Of a DNA stretch of 64,000 nt, positions 11,563 through 23,379 are shown piece after piece. Below the pieces are notes generated by a model that worked only from the letters and a program-made list of their open reading frames with translations, was not told where the DNA came from and did no database searches. The stretch comes from Papio anubis (lineage: Eukaryota; Chordata; Mammalia; Primates; Cercopithecidae). Position 1 is the stretch's first letter; each line of letters begins with the position of its first letter. The stretch spans positions 3,991,501 through 4,055,500 of the forward strand of contig NC_044977.1 in NCBI RefSeq assembly GCF_008728515.1, read 5' to 3'. The position numbers were made by a program, and so were the translations under genes.

Positions 11563-11925
11563 TCAGCTCAGGATAGATTATGCTTCCAATAACCCCCAAA
11601 TTTCAGTTTCTTAAAATGAAAAAAAAGTTTATTTCTTGCACATGCTACATGCTCATCACTAGTTAGCTAGTGATGGTCCTAACGCTGTGATCTAAGATCA
11701 CAGAGCAGTCATTGTAGAAAACATTAGCTCTCTCCAAATAACAAGGACAGAGATCCTGAGTATCTCCACTGTCATTGTCTAGAAGTGACACTTATCATTT
11801 TCATTCTCAGCTCATTGTCCAGAGCTAAGTTTATAAACTCACCCAACTCTAATGGAGCATGCAACGCTACCATGTACTAGGTGAAGCAATAACATGAGTC
11901 TTTGGAAAATAGTACTAATAACTAC
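11563..11925 (-). mobile_element. MLT1-type MaLR LTR, reverse strand
   Basis: The left end is the reversed MaLR 3' end: 'ataacccccaaatttcag' followed by 'tttatttcttgcacatgc'. Further landmarks are 'gaagtgacact' and an 'atggagcatgcaacgctacca' type segment. It contains two neighbouring perfect hairpins (11654-11675 and 11685-11703). Subfamily not assigned. Confidence 0.6.
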
Positions 11926-14900
11926 CAGACACAGATCATTTCTTTAACAGGAAGAATGTCAAAGAACAAATAAACATATTCATACTTGCTAATGAAAATT
12001 TTCTCCTGATTACTTTATGAGAAAGAATTATCATCTGAGTGAAGAAGGGGTATGAGTTATTGGGTGGGAAAGGAAAATACAGAAAATGGAACTGAAAGTG
12101 GGGTACATGAACGAGAGAAGTGATTATGGTTTTCATTGTTGGTCAACATAAAGTATCTACTTCCTGTAAGGAGTCATAAATTAAATGGGAGCCAATTAGC
12201 TGGACTGGGTGTGTTTTTATCCAGTCACATTCAGCTGGTGCAAAGATGATGGCAGTCATATTTAACAAAGTCCACACTTTTTTTTCCTTCCCAAGAGAGT
12301 ATGTCAAGGGAAGAATGAGGCAAAGGAATTGAGAGTGTTGAATTATAATGACATACCATAGAAAACAACCTAGATAAAGCAGTGAGAAATGACATGAGGA
12401 TGAGTGGCTTTTTAAAAAGTAATATTGAAGAATCTCTAGGAGGTGGGGGGTCAAAGAATGTATGGAGTTTAAATGTCAGAGGAAGTGAAATGGAAATGGT
12501 AGAAATGGTGGTCAGAGAGTGACATGCTGGAAGTTGAGGTTGTCGAAGAAGTGTTTATTGGCAATGACTGGAACATAGTGATTGAGTGCAGCACAAACAA
12601 GATCTTTGGAGACAATGAGTTCAAGAAATCAAGAGAACAGTATATTAGAACAATCTCTTACTTACATGGATACCAAATCACTTAGAGTTTGCATAATTTA
12701 GAAGACACTAACATTGAGTAGGAGCTAATATTTTGATAGATAATGATGAAGGAGCGGTAGCTGTAGGAACACATGTGATCCAAAGATTTGGGTAGGAATG
12801 GCTTTATGGCTTTAAAAATTCCAAAGAATAGAATGGAGGATGCCTCCACTCTTTCCAAGCTCCGTGATATGAGAGTTACAGAGCAGAAAGCAGGAACAGC
12901 CTATTTTAATGTCTTCAGGGAAAATTCAGATTTTGGTTCTAACTAGAAAATAAAAAGAGCTTTCAGAGAAGCAGTTGATTATATAGAGAATATTAAGGAT
13001 AATGTGCAATGAGTGCCAGAGGCCACTGGGAAAGGAATTCAGAAGTGGGAAATGAGTGGGGGATAGGATCAGAATAGGAAAACGTGGATTTTATGGCATG
13101 TAAAGTGTGAAAAATATATGAGAATATGAAATCTGATTGTTACCTTGTATCAGGAGGGATATAATGTATAATCAGATTTGTTCTGATGATCTTGTGGTAG
13201 ATAGTAGAGGGAAGGTTTGGGGGACAAGGAAAATGCATGTTTAGATCTCAAACTCCTTCTGAAGGAGACATGGAATCCTGGAGATTCGGTAGGCCTATTC
13301 TGGGTCACTGGGCTTCCCCTTGGCTCTTTCAAATACTTATAAGTAGACTTTTGTTGGGATGGTGTCATTCATAGACAACAAAACAGACAATGGATATCAT
13401 CAGAAAAATCATAAAATAATAGTTCCCAACTTCATCAGGAACAGTACGTAATATTAGAAGTATTTTTATTTATGTTTGTATGCTTGCTGAAGGTAAAACA
13501 TCAATCGTTCCTTATATTACTTCATTGTTACTGCTTATATACATCACTTTCATCCTAACGTTATTTTAAAATTCAAACTTAGGGGCTTTAATTTAGAAGA
13601 ACATAGATCAATAAAGCAAATTTTTTTTTTTCTTTAAAGCAAATCTCTGCCTCAGGAGTTGAATATTTTGTTAGAGTTTCTATACAATAAATACAAAAAT
13701 TAATACTATATCTTCAATTAAGCAGACAAATTCCTAAAGGGTATATAGAATAAATAATATCCATTTTCAGAAAGTTATTTTCTATGGAATAAAAGTAATT
13801 CTTATACCCTAATAATTAGCATTTTAGCTCAAAATTTGGCATAAATCATATACTTTCTGAAAATCAGTAAAATGTTAAAAAGCCCATTTTTAACACTTAA
13901 AATGTTAAAAAGCCTTTGAAACAGACCTGTGGCTGCCTAATATGAAACATAAATAACATGTTATGACTTCCTAAAAAGCATAGGAATTTCTCCAATTTCT
14001 GTTCTTACTAATTTTAACCTGTCTGGCTAATTAACCAATAAATTGCTTGTAGAAAGTGAGCATCAAAAAAACAAATTATGGACACCACTCTGCCAGAGAG
14101 ACTCCTAGAATCATATATCGGATCCATCAACAATCTTGGAAAAACGGATTTTTTAAAAAGAGAATATTTTCATTACTTCTAATGTCTACTTGTCAATTTA
14201 AGCGAAGTACGTTCCCCAGAGATGGTCTCCCGACTTATACATATACATGCACACACATACACACACACTCATTACAAAGTAAACAGGATGATTATAATAG
14301 GTGCCCCTAAATAATAGAGAAGAAAAATAAAACTTCCTCATTACATAATTGCCCTTACATGGGCATAGCACCATGTTTCACATTTCTTTCATTTTTTAGG
14401 TATTTAAATAATATCAAGATCACTTCAAAATGTTTATCAAGTTAGCCAATAGAAGAGGTAGAAAGAAAACCAGTCATCTAAGTTCAGAGTGGCTTCAAGC
14501 TATTGCTGTGTGGGTCTTGAAGGAAGTAAAACAATTAATTAAAAATGATATTTATGATCTCATTCAAAACATGTATAAATGTAAAAGGCATATATAGGAT
14601 ATAGCAATAATTTTAGAAGTAATTTTAACCATATCAGTCCTAGGCTCAAACAGTATCTTGTAGTACTATTTCATTTATTTTTGTCTACTGATTTTACGTG
14701 AAAGCAAAATTTAATATATTTGATTTTTTTCTATCTTTGGTAAACCCTGCAAACCCCTGCATTTCAACTGGACAAAATAATAGTTTAATGTGTCCAAATT
14801 CAAAGAAAATTTTGTTTGTTATTCATGTGAGAATTAAGATAATTCAGTGTTTTTCCAGTCCCTGATTCTTTTCCCTCTTCCTCTCTCTCTCATGTGATAA

Positions 14901-15077
14901 AATACCAACATAGTAAGTCTATAACTCTAAAAATGTGTTTGACTATCCTTTATTTTATAAAATTGCAAACAAATTCAGGTAACAAAATTTTAACTCTAGT
15001 AATTTGAATGTGGAAAAATGAGATCAAGTACATGTGAATCAGGCTGATAATCAAAAGATTATTTCAAGGTATACCTA
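11926..15077. other. Unassigned DNA, partly purine-rich
   Basis: 12.1-13.4 kb is noticeably G/A-rich on this strand and may be an ancient transposon I cannot place. The frames here are open on the minus strand only by chance. A 17-bp direct repeat (taaaatgttaaaaagcc) occurs at 13868-13884 and 13898-13914. A CA-rich tract lies at about 14247-14270. No gene recognised. Confidence 0.45.
13612..13644 (-). repeat. T-run flanked by 10-bp direct repeats
   Basis: A pyrimidine run of about 13 bases, almost all T, is bracketed by the direct repeat taaagcaaat (13612-13621 and 13635-13644). This is the layout of an L1-machinery insertion consisting of nothing but a poly(A) tail in reverse orientation. 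Chance or slippage is the alternative. Confidence 0.4.
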
Positions 15078-15759
15078 ACATAATCCTTTTAAAGTTTACA
15101 ACTCAGGCAATTTTAATATATTCACAAATCTATGTAACCATCACCTTGATCTACTTTCAAAACATGTTTACCACTACAAAAAAAAAAAAATGCCCATTAG
15201 CAGTCACTCCCCATTTACCCTCATCTCCAGCTCCTGGCAATCACTAATCTACTTTCTGTCTCTATGGATGTGCCTATTCTGGACATTTCATATAAATGGA
15301 ATCATACAATATCTGGCTTTATATATTGCCCTTCTTTCACTTAGCACGGTTTTAAGATTCATCCATGTTGCAGCATGTATCAGCCCTTCATTCCTTTTTT
15401 TGACTGAATAATAATATTCCATTGTTTGGATATACCATACACTGTGTATCTATTCATAAGATGATATACATTTAGGTTATTTCTAATATATTTTAATTAT
15501 GAATAATGCTTATATGAATATTCATATACACGTTTTTGAGTGGACACATGCTTTCACTTCTCTTGGGTATATATTTAGAGTGGAACTGCTAGGTCTTATG
15601 CAACTTCGTGTTTAACAAATTGAGGAATTGCCAAAATGTTCTCCAAAGTGTTTGCACCATTTTACATTCTCACTAGCAATATATGAGGACTCCAGTTTCT
15701 CCAGATCTTTACCAATACATGTTATGGTCCATTTTTAAAATTATAGCCAAACTGACGCA

Positions 15760-15811
15760 CTTACAGTAAGTTGTATCTTATTGTACTTACAATAAGTTGT
15801 ATCTTATTGTG
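15760..15811. repeat. 26-bp tandem duplication inside L1
   Basis: Two adjacent 26-bp units (15760-15785 and 15786-15811) differ at two positions, in cttacagtaag versus cttacaataag and in the last base. The duplication arose within the degraded L1 after its insertion. Confidence 0.85.
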
Positions 15812-16913
15812 GTTTTGACGAGCACTTCCCTAATGATTAACGACATTCAGCATCTTTTCTAGTGCACATTGAACATTGTCAGCACTTCGTTTTGGAGAAA
15901 TATCTATTAAAATCCTTTGCCCGTTTTTATTGGGTTATTTTCCCTTTTATCATTTAGCCGTAAGTACTTTTTATACATTTTGTATAAAAGTCCTTCATCA
16001 GCCACACAACTCTCTTCCATTCTGTGTGTTGTCTTTTCAGTTTCTTGATGGTATCCCTGAAAGGATTTTTTTTTTTCATTTCGGAGAAGCCTAATTTATC
16101 TATCTTTTATAATTTGTGTTTTTCATGTCATGTCTATGAAATGTTTGTCTAATCTAAGGACATGAAAATGTACGCCTATCTTAATTATTGTAATATTAGT
16201 GAAGATCCTTGTACACAAGTGGTGATCTCTTGCTACTTTCGTGATTGTTTTTGTCTATCAATAGTTTATGTGTCTAGTTATATATCTCTTTGTATTAATA
16301 TTACATTGAGTTCATCAAGCTTCTTGGATAATAAGAGTAACATTTTTCCTCATATTGTGAAAGTTTTCAACCACTGTTTCTTCAAATGTTTTTTCTGTGT
16401 TTTTACTTCTTTACTATCCTGTTGGGAAGCCCATTTTGCTTATGTTGATATTCATGATGGTATCTCACATGTCTCTAGACTCAATTCATTTATTTTTATT
16501 CCTTTTTCTTCCAGTTGCTCAGACTAAAAAATATCATTAACCAATCTTAATGTTTACTAATTATTTTATCTCCCACTTCAGCTCTGCTGTTCAGCCACTC
16601 TAGTAAACTTTCAATTATTTTACTTTTATTGATTTCTGGATTTCCATATGGTTCTTTCTTACATTTCTTTTTCTTTGTCTATATTCTCTAGTTAGTGAGA
16701 TATATTTTCCCGCTTAACTTTTGTTCTTTACATGTGGTTTCCTTTTAGTTCTTTTAACATATTTAAAACAGCTCATTTAAAGTATTGGTGCCGTAAGTTC
16801 TATGTCTGAACTTCCTCAGGGTAAGTTTACTTTGACTAATTTTCTTCCTTTGTTTGGGTCATATATTTTTTATTTATCTGCATGTCTCTTAATTTTTTGT
16901 TGCATACTCCTGG

Positions 16914-17202
16914 ATTTTTTATTTATTTTTATTTTTATTTTTTGAGATGGAGTCTGGCTCTGTGGCGCAGGCTGGAGTGAGCGGCGCGATCTCGGCTCCC
17001 TGCAAGCTCCGCCCCCCGGGTTCCCGCCATTCTCCTGCCTCAGCCTCCGGAGTAGCTGGAACCACAGGCACACTCTGCCATGCCGGGTTAATTTTTTGTA
17101 TTGTAGTAGAGACGGGTTTCACCGTGTTGCGCCAGCCAGTCGCCAACTCCTGAGCTCAGGCAACCTGCCAACCTCGGCCTCCCAAAGTGCTGGGATTACA
17201 GG
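16914..17202 (-). mobile_element. Mosaic AluY-like SINE, reverse strand, slightly 5'-truncated
   Basis: A T-rich tail (about 16914-16945) is followed by 'gagatggagtctggctctg' and a right arm of the same AluY-derived type as at 9255, with 'ccccccgggttcccgcc'. The left arm looks different and older: 'caactcctgagctcaggcaa' instead of the AluY 'gacctcgtgatcc' form. The copy stops at 'gggattacagg', lacking about 20 bp of the Alu 5' end. The 9-bp repeat tactcctgg flanks it at 16905-16913 and 17203-17211. Confidence 0.9.
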
Positions 17203-18000
17203 TACTCCTGGCATTTTAAGTAATACAATGTGGCAAATCTAGAAATCCAAACTCCACCTAACAGCCTTCCCAGAGTTTGATATTGTTGCTCTTTTTTTAT
17301 TGTTTTGTGGTAGTTGCTGTTTATTTGTATGGCGAGTTTCTAAACCAATGGTGTAAAAAATCTGTATCCTTTGTTGTGTATCATTTTTGAAGTCTCTACT
17401 CAATTCACTTAATGGTCAGCTAATGATTGGCAGAAATTTCCTTAATGCCATGTATCAGTAAATCGACCAGACTTTCCTGAGGGCCTCTGTGTGCATCTTG
17501 GGAAACACTTCCTGCTTGTGCAGGGTTCAAGGCCAGTCAGGAGTGAGGGCTTATGGAACTCTCGGGTCTTTATGTAGGGAAGTAGGCAGCTCTGAAGAGG
17601 AGCATGGCCTTCTAAATTTGTTTTGAGTTCAGGAATATGTTAAAGTTTTTTAAAGGCCTTTATGTACATCTCAAAAACCTACCTTTTGCTTTTAAGTGTT
17701 TTGTCAACCCATTTGTTCCGATGGCTACCACTGCCTAGGCATATGTGATGACTTTGCCTTTGATTATTGCACGACATCCTGGGATAAAGCAAATAAAGAC
17801 AAGCATATGGCTGCAGGTCTCCAGCAAACTACCAAACAGGGCAATTAATGAAAGTTCTCTCAGAATGGGTCTTTGGCAAGTTACAAACCCATTGTGCACA
17901 CTCCAGTGGCCACAAGGCTTCCACAGTGACTGATTCGTCTGTTGGTTTTCAAGGTTTCACTCAAGCTTTGTAAAGAGGGATGGAAATAGGCTTACTTAAA

Positions 18001-18964
18001 ACATCACACAGCTTTTATTTTTTCTGACATTCAGCCATTGCTCTTAAACACTCTTCCAGTTTTTGCAAGCCTTTAATATTCAGAGTTCTGAAAATTATTA
18101 CTTTGACTATTTTTTGCCAGTATTCTAACAGTTTCTATTGAAACAGTGGATTTCTGGAAGTTCTTACTACACCATTCCCACTGACATTTGTTTTCTAAGC
18201 ACCCATTTATAAGCAATGTAATGTTGGTTGCATATTAATTATACATTTGCATGTTATTTTTAAGTTTACCAAACAGCAACTCTATTTTACAATGTATAAG
18301 AACTAGAATTTTATTTGGATTAACTTAATTCAAATCAAAACTATCAACTGTTTCGTTGTGACTGACAGAAGTTTTACTAAAACAAATTCTCCCAGAGTCC
18401 TAAAATTCAATGATTATTTATATTTTCTTCTATTTATAACTTCTTATATTTTGCATTTGATTATGATACATCTGGAAATAATTGTTGTAGGATACACATA
18501 CACACATGTAAAAGACAAAAACTTACCAAAGCATCTACAGTTTATCAACATTTATTATATTATTCTTAAATTTCCCCATTATTTTGTGATGCCTTCTTTG
18601 TTTCATAATTATTAGACTTTCTTCTCAGCTAGCTATTCTATTTAACATTGCCAAGTTTCAATTTCCCCATTATATCTTTTTTAACTTACTGAACATGCAT
18701 TTTGTATATATAGTCATCAAAAAATTGGATTAACTTGTAATAAATTAATAATCAGTAGATGAAACCTGGAAAAAAACCTCAAAAACACTAAGATTAATAC
18801 AGGATCTCAAAACTTTGATTTTAAAGTACCTATAATTAACTACTCACTTTTAAGTAATTTTTAAATTAACAAATGTTCCTGAAAATTTGATTTAAAATTA
18901 TAGACGGTATGAAAATCTGTTTTATTGTGAAATAATTAGACACGATGACTTATTGGAAAATCGG
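18001..18964. other. Unique AT-rich DNA, nothing recognised
   Basis: No repeat or coding frame of substance. The 85-residue open frame at 18358-18615 is hydrophobic and AT-driven, with no recognisable domain. Confidence 0.5.
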
Positions 18965-19175
18965 AGGCTTTGGAACCTTAGAAACAAAAGCTGGGTGCTA
19001 ATATACAACTTATGTTTTATAATATTGGGTAAATCTTTATTCCTGATGGTTTCTTCATCATTATTTAAATTTAAGATTTATAATCATATGAATAATTTTG
19101 CTATACGAGGCTGCTTTAAGAATTAAGTGAGATATGTGGTACATCTGTAGGAGCAAAACTAGCTGTTAATCACCA
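18965..19175 (+). mobile_element. MIR SINE fragment
   Basis: MIR order is visible: 'gaggctttggaacc', 'gggtaaatctttattcctga', 'tttcttcatcatta', 'gaattaagtgagatatgtg'. Strongly diverged. Confidence 0.6.
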
Positions 19176-19784
19176 TCCCCTTTTCCTTATGAGGCAAATA
19201 AGACAGAGCAGGAAGAGAGCCAACTGCAACAGCTGGAAATCAACTAATTGGGAAAAAAGATATGAAACAGCTGAGACTAAAATTAGTTAAATAGTTCTTC
19301 CTAGAAACTATCTTGCTTTTGCCATCCATAATTCTATTTAATTTTAGCAATATATTAGCAATATGCTAATATTTCTCCCCAGTATAGTGTTATCCTTACT
19401 TTTAAGGAGTTATAAAATCTGGGTTCATGTTTTCCTGGTTTAAAACACATCTTGGTAGCAAAATGTCTAGATAGAAATAACAAATATTGAGAAGAATGTA
19501 TTTCAAAATAAAATTGCACCTAAAATCTTATTAATTAAGAATTGATTACAGGACAGTCTGTATAAATTAAAAATAATTCTTAATTGTAAAATTGTTTTCT
19601 TTCTTCAGTTGTAAATCAATCAGTTAAGTGATTAATCAAGCTCCTGCTAAACCAAATTGATTTAAATAATTAACTTCACCTGCAGTTAATCAATATTTTA
19701 TTTAGATCCTGGCACAGTTGTGATACTATCTTTCTTTTCCTATCGTTTCCAAGTATCTTTACAAAAGTATTAGGAAAAGTAATT
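19176..19784. other. Unique DNA rich in TAAT/ATTA cores
   Basis: No repeat recognised. The stretch 19480-19720 has many homeodomain-type cores (taattaag, gattaatcaag, aattgattt, taattaac) in otherwise mixed sequence. It could be a conserved enhancer or simply AT-rich DNA. Confidence 0.35.
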
Positions 19785-20297
19785 CACCACTGCCCCCACC
19801 CACCCCCAAAATGTCTGTGTCCTAATCCATAGAACCTGTAAATATACTACCTTATATGGAAAAAAAGATTTCCAGATGTGATTAAGTTTAGGGACACTGG
19901 GACGTGCAGTTTTCCTAGATTGTCCAGATGGGCCTAATCTAATCACACAAATCCTAAAAAGCAAAGAACCTTCCCTGGCTGTGGTTAGAGAGATATGAAG
20001 ACACATGAGAGAACCAGAGAACAGGCAATGTGAGAAGGACTCAGCCTGTTCCTGCTGGGCTTTGAACATAGAGGAACGGGCCACTAGAAGTGGGAAAAGG
20101 CAAAAACAAAACAAAATACCAAAATCCAAACCAGATTCTCCCCTAGAGCCCATAGATAGGAACACAGATTTATAGACACCATGCTCTTAGTTCAGTGAAA
20201 TTGTGTTAGATGTCCAACCTACGGAACAGTCAGATGCTAAGTATACTTGCTTTAAGTAGTTAAATTAGTTGCGGGGCAATAGAAAACTAATATAAAT
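19785..20297 (+). mobile_element. MLT1-type MaLR LTR
   Basis: Landmarks run in forward order: 'tgtgtcctaatccatagaac', 'agatgtgattaagttta', 'gatgggcctaatctaatcac', 'tgtgagaaggactcagcc', 'gattctcccctagagcc' and the MaLR-like end 'gcaatagaaaactaatata'. It is a solo LTR with no internal region. Confidence 0.75.
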
Positions 20298-20564
20298 AAA
20301 CTTTTTACATTTGTCATGTTGTATCCTGTAATCCCACGTTTCCCAGTACATTATCCTGACTGCCAGCTGTGCAGTACTTTTTACCTCAGCGTCCCTACAT
20401 TGATTCACTTATTCGTTTAATGACTATTGTCCACATTGGACAAGTCTCAGGTGCTCCATCTCTAACATAATTTGTCATCTTTTTCAAAATATCCCAAGTA
20501 CATATCCTGGTGTGAGTTCTAAAGTAAAATAACAAAAACTAACGTAACACTGGGTAGTAACTCT
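20298..20564. other. Unique DNA, nothing recognised
   Basis: No recognised feature. Confidence 0.5.
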
Positions 20565-20755
20565 TAAAAAACAGCTACTATTTACAGACTGTCTACTATG
20601 TTCCAGGCACTTATGTAATTTACTCTTTTCATGGCCAATTTCAAGGTATGTTTTCTTATAAACATCCTTAAGGTTCAGAAACTGTGGCTTTAACAGAAAT
20701 AATTTGCCAGTAAGAATCAAGTGCAGGATATAAATCCAGGTCTGGAAATCCCTAA
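20565..20755 (-). mobile_element. MIR SINE, reverse strand
   Basis: Reverse MIR signature: 'ctatgttccaggcacttatg', 'taatttactcttttcatgg', 'aggttcagaaactgtgg' and 'aagtgcaggatataaatccag'. The order is that of the reverse complement. Confidence 0.7.
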
Positions 20756-21599
20756 CACATGTGAGAACAAGTACCTGGATTTTGTAACATTTTTCCATTA
20801 ATGAGATGTTTTCCTAACCCAAAAAATAGCTACCTAGCAGTGACATTTCTAATGCCAGATATTTACAGCTATAGAACAGGATATCAGGGGAATTGGTACC
20901 ATCCTCTGCCCCTTTCTAAAATCACTACTTACTATCTCAATATTCCAGGTCCCCAAGGAAAAAAAAAGCAAGAAGCCAAACTCTTCAAAACTCATGAGAG
21001 AAACAATAGTACATGACAAGAGCACATAAGGTGTAAAATATTATTCATTACACAATATAATACATGAAATGTATATGCATTATATAGAATTTGTAGTTAT
21101 CTATATCTATATAATATATAAATATATATGTTTAGCCATGAGATATAACTCGAGCATTGAACAATGCATTACTACTATTTCAGATAATAAATGTCAAGGA
21201 AGGGGAATTAGTTTTCTTAGCACAAATCAAACCATAAAATTAATTGACTTGTTTTCTATTCTTAAGACCAACTGTGCAGCTGATATAAATGTAAGTATGT
21301 GGAAATTATTATTTTGTCTTTCTTATATTAACTAGCTTCTTGATAATTTTATCAGCATAAGCTTGTTAGCAAGTTATCTTTTAATAACTAGCACAAAGTT
21401 AATTTCTAGCCAAGAATCCTTAACATTGTCATTATTTCTAAGTAGTAGAGGTTCAAATTGTAATATTCTACTGTATGTTTAAAATTACTTTCTATGAACC
21501 TGGTGTTGCTGTTTTAGTCTTAGATGATTCATGTGTTCTTTTGATTTCTCATTCATGAAGCACATTTTTGGCTTAGTTTTGTATTAGCTACGGAAGAGC
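20756..21599. other. Unique AT-rich DNA, nothing recognised
   Basis: No repeat family recognised. An AT-dinucleotide-rich patch lies at about 21100-21130. Confidence 0.5.
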
Positions 21600-22155
21600 A
21601 GACAGCACAATTGTTTTGAATCTTGCCTTTATAAAGTGTATCTTCCAGTGTGAGAAACAGACAATTAATTTTTATAGAGGAAGTACAAGGTATATTTTAG
21701 AAAGTCAGAGAAAACCTTCTGGTAGACAGGACTATAAAGCTGATGATTGAAGGAAGAGTAGGGATTATCCAGAAGAAAATGAGGTTGAGGAGAGGAAATA
21801 TTGTTGGCCTAGAGAGCAAGAACAGCAAGAGGGAAGGTGGAATGTTTAGAAGAAATAAAAGTAACTATACTTTTAGAACAAATGCAAAGAGGAAGTATCC
21901 ATAGGAAAAGCTGCAGAGTTAAGTATAGATTATAATGTAACAGGCTTTATAGGACCATGCTTATCCTGAGAGCATGGAGGCACCATAAAAATGAAGAAAG
22001 CTGAGAATAATCAAATTTGTTCTTCTAGCCTAGCTTAGAGTTAGAGAAAGATTTCATTGAAACTAGTTAGGATGCTTAGGTGCATATCCAAGAGGACAGT
22101 AGGGTGATTAGTGACCTCAAACTGGAGCAAGTAGAGGGAAACTAAAGTACCAGAG
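21600..22155 (-). mobile_element. L2 LINE fragment, reverse strand
   Basis: Several diverged reverse-strand L2 landmarks occur in order: a 'ccttctggtagacaggac' segment, 'gattgaaggaagagtaggga', 'caggctttataggaccatg' (from the reversed 'tggcctacaaggccct' region) and 'agtagggtgattagtgacc'. L2 is a CR1-like LINE inactive since before placental radiation. No open frame survives. Confidence 0.6.
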
Positions 22156-22189
22156 TAACTCTTGAAAGCACTGATCCATTCAAAGACCC

Positions 22190-22429
22190 CATTGTGACCA
22201 TTCTCTCAGCCAGACTCCAAAAGAAAGACACAGGAAGACAAGTAATGCAGGATCTCACTTTTAGTGGGTTCTGAAAGAGTCCATGGCATAGAAGCAGAGA
22301 GTGGAATGGTGATTACTAGAGGGTAGGAATGGGGGCACTGGAGAGATGTTGGTCAAAGAACGCAACATTTCATTTAGACAGGAGAAATAAGTTCAAGATA
22401 TCTATTGTATATCATATTAATAGTAAAGG
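22190..22429 (+). mobile_element. L1M 3' end fragment
   Basis: Forward L1MA/L1MB 3' region: 'gatctcacttttagtgg', 'catagaagcagagagtggaa', 'tggtgattactagagggta' and 'gagatgttggtcaaag'. It is 5'-truncated. The right side abuts a small DNA transposon. Confidence 0.75.
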
Positions 22430-22755
22430 CTGACTATTCCTTATCCAAAATATCTGGGACAAGAAGTGTGTTGGGTTTATAATGTTTTTCAGATTTTGGA
22501 ATATTTGCATACACATAATGAGATATCTTGGGAATAGGATCCAAGCTTAAACACAGAATTCATTTATGTTTCATATACACCTTATACACAAAGTCTCAAG
22601 GTAATTTTATACAATATTTTAAATAATTTTATGCATGTAACAAATGTGTTTTGACTTTGACCCATTGCATAAGGTCAGGTGTAGGTTAGTGCTCAAAAAG
22701 TTTCAGAAATTGGGGCATTTAAGATTTCAGATTATGGATGTTCAGCTTGTAAATG
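22430..22755 (+). mobile_element. Tigger-type MITE (MER8-like)
   Basis: Recognisable segments of a non-autonomous DNA transposon are 'actattccttatccaaaata', 'tggaatatttgcatacacat', 'aatgagatatcttgggaata', 'tcatatacaccttatacaca' and the end 'gattatggatgttcagcttg'. I assign it to a Tigger-related MITE with reasonable confidence. The exact name MER8 is from memory and less certain. Confidence 0.65.
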
Positions 22756-23042
22756 GTATACATGAAAACTGTTAAAAGAATAGCTTTGAAAGGCCCTAAC
22801 CAAAAAAAAAAAAAAAGGTAAGTGTATGAGATAATATATGTGTATTAATTAGTTTGATTTAGCCATTTCACAATGTATAAATACATCAGAGTATCATCTT
22901 GTATAGCATACACATATACAAACTTTGTCAATTAAAAATAAAATTTTAAAAAGGACAGGAAATATGATCTTTCTAAAGTGGTTTCATTGAAATATACAAC
23001 CAGATAATCCCATTAATAAAATACACATCAATACACAGAGAT
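22756..23042. other. Unique AT-rich DNA
   Basis: Nothing recognised apart from an A-run of about 14 at 22802-22815. Confidence 0.5.
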
Positions 23043-23066
23043 TTGGGTGTGTGTGTTTGTGTGTCC

Positions 23067-23379
23067 TTTTTTTTTTTTTTTTTTTTTTTTGAGACAGGGT
23101 CTTGGATCTTTTTCTGTAACCTAGGCTGGAGTTCAGTGGCATGATCATAACTCACTGTAACCTTGAACTTGGGCTGAATCAATCCACCTCAGTTTCCAAG
23201 TAGGTAGGGCTACAGTTATACACTACCATGTTTAGCTAATTTTTTGTAATTATTTTTTCATAGAAATTGAATTTCACTAACGTGGCCCAGGCTGGTCTCA
23301 AACTCCTGGCCTCAAACAATTTTTCCACTTCGATCTTCCAAAGCACTGGGATTATAGGTGTGAGCCACTGTGCCCAACC
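23067..23379 (-). mobile_element. Old Alu (AluJ type), reverse strand
   Basis: A 24-base T-run (23067-23090) is followed by 'gagacagggtcttg' and both Alu arms, with 'ctcaaactcctggcctcaaa' (an AluJ-type position) and the end 'tgagccactgtgcccaacc'. High divergence is consistent with AluJ. A TG-rich tract (about 23046-23064) lies directly outside the T-run. Confidence 0.9.

Larger units (their letters stand above)
15078..18000 (-). mobile_element. Old L1M element, reverse strand, with Alu inside
   Basis: The left part (15078 to about 16140) is a reversed L1MB/L1MC-like 3' UTR and ORF2 end: 'cccattagcagtcactcccc', 'ctttctgtctctatgga', 'ttcatataaatggaatcata' and 'tggttttgacgagcactt'. The right part (about 16140-18000) matches reversed L1M sequence with 'gttgctcagactaa', 'gctctgctgttcag', 'cttcctcagggtaagttt' and 'gggcctctgtgtgcat'. 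The order implies a large internal deletion, or two L1 copies side by side. An Alu at 16914-17202 interrupts it. Confidence 0.75.

Noticed and set aside
16162..16527. 121-residue plus-strand open frame rich in Ser, Phe, Cys
   Set aside because: It is the antisense of an old L1 fragment. Low-complexity hydrophobic residues come from its T-rich strand.
19770..20165. 131-residue minus-strand open frame
   Set aside because: It overlaps the MLT1-type LTR at 19785-20297 in antisense. Composition fits translated LTR sequence and not a protein family.
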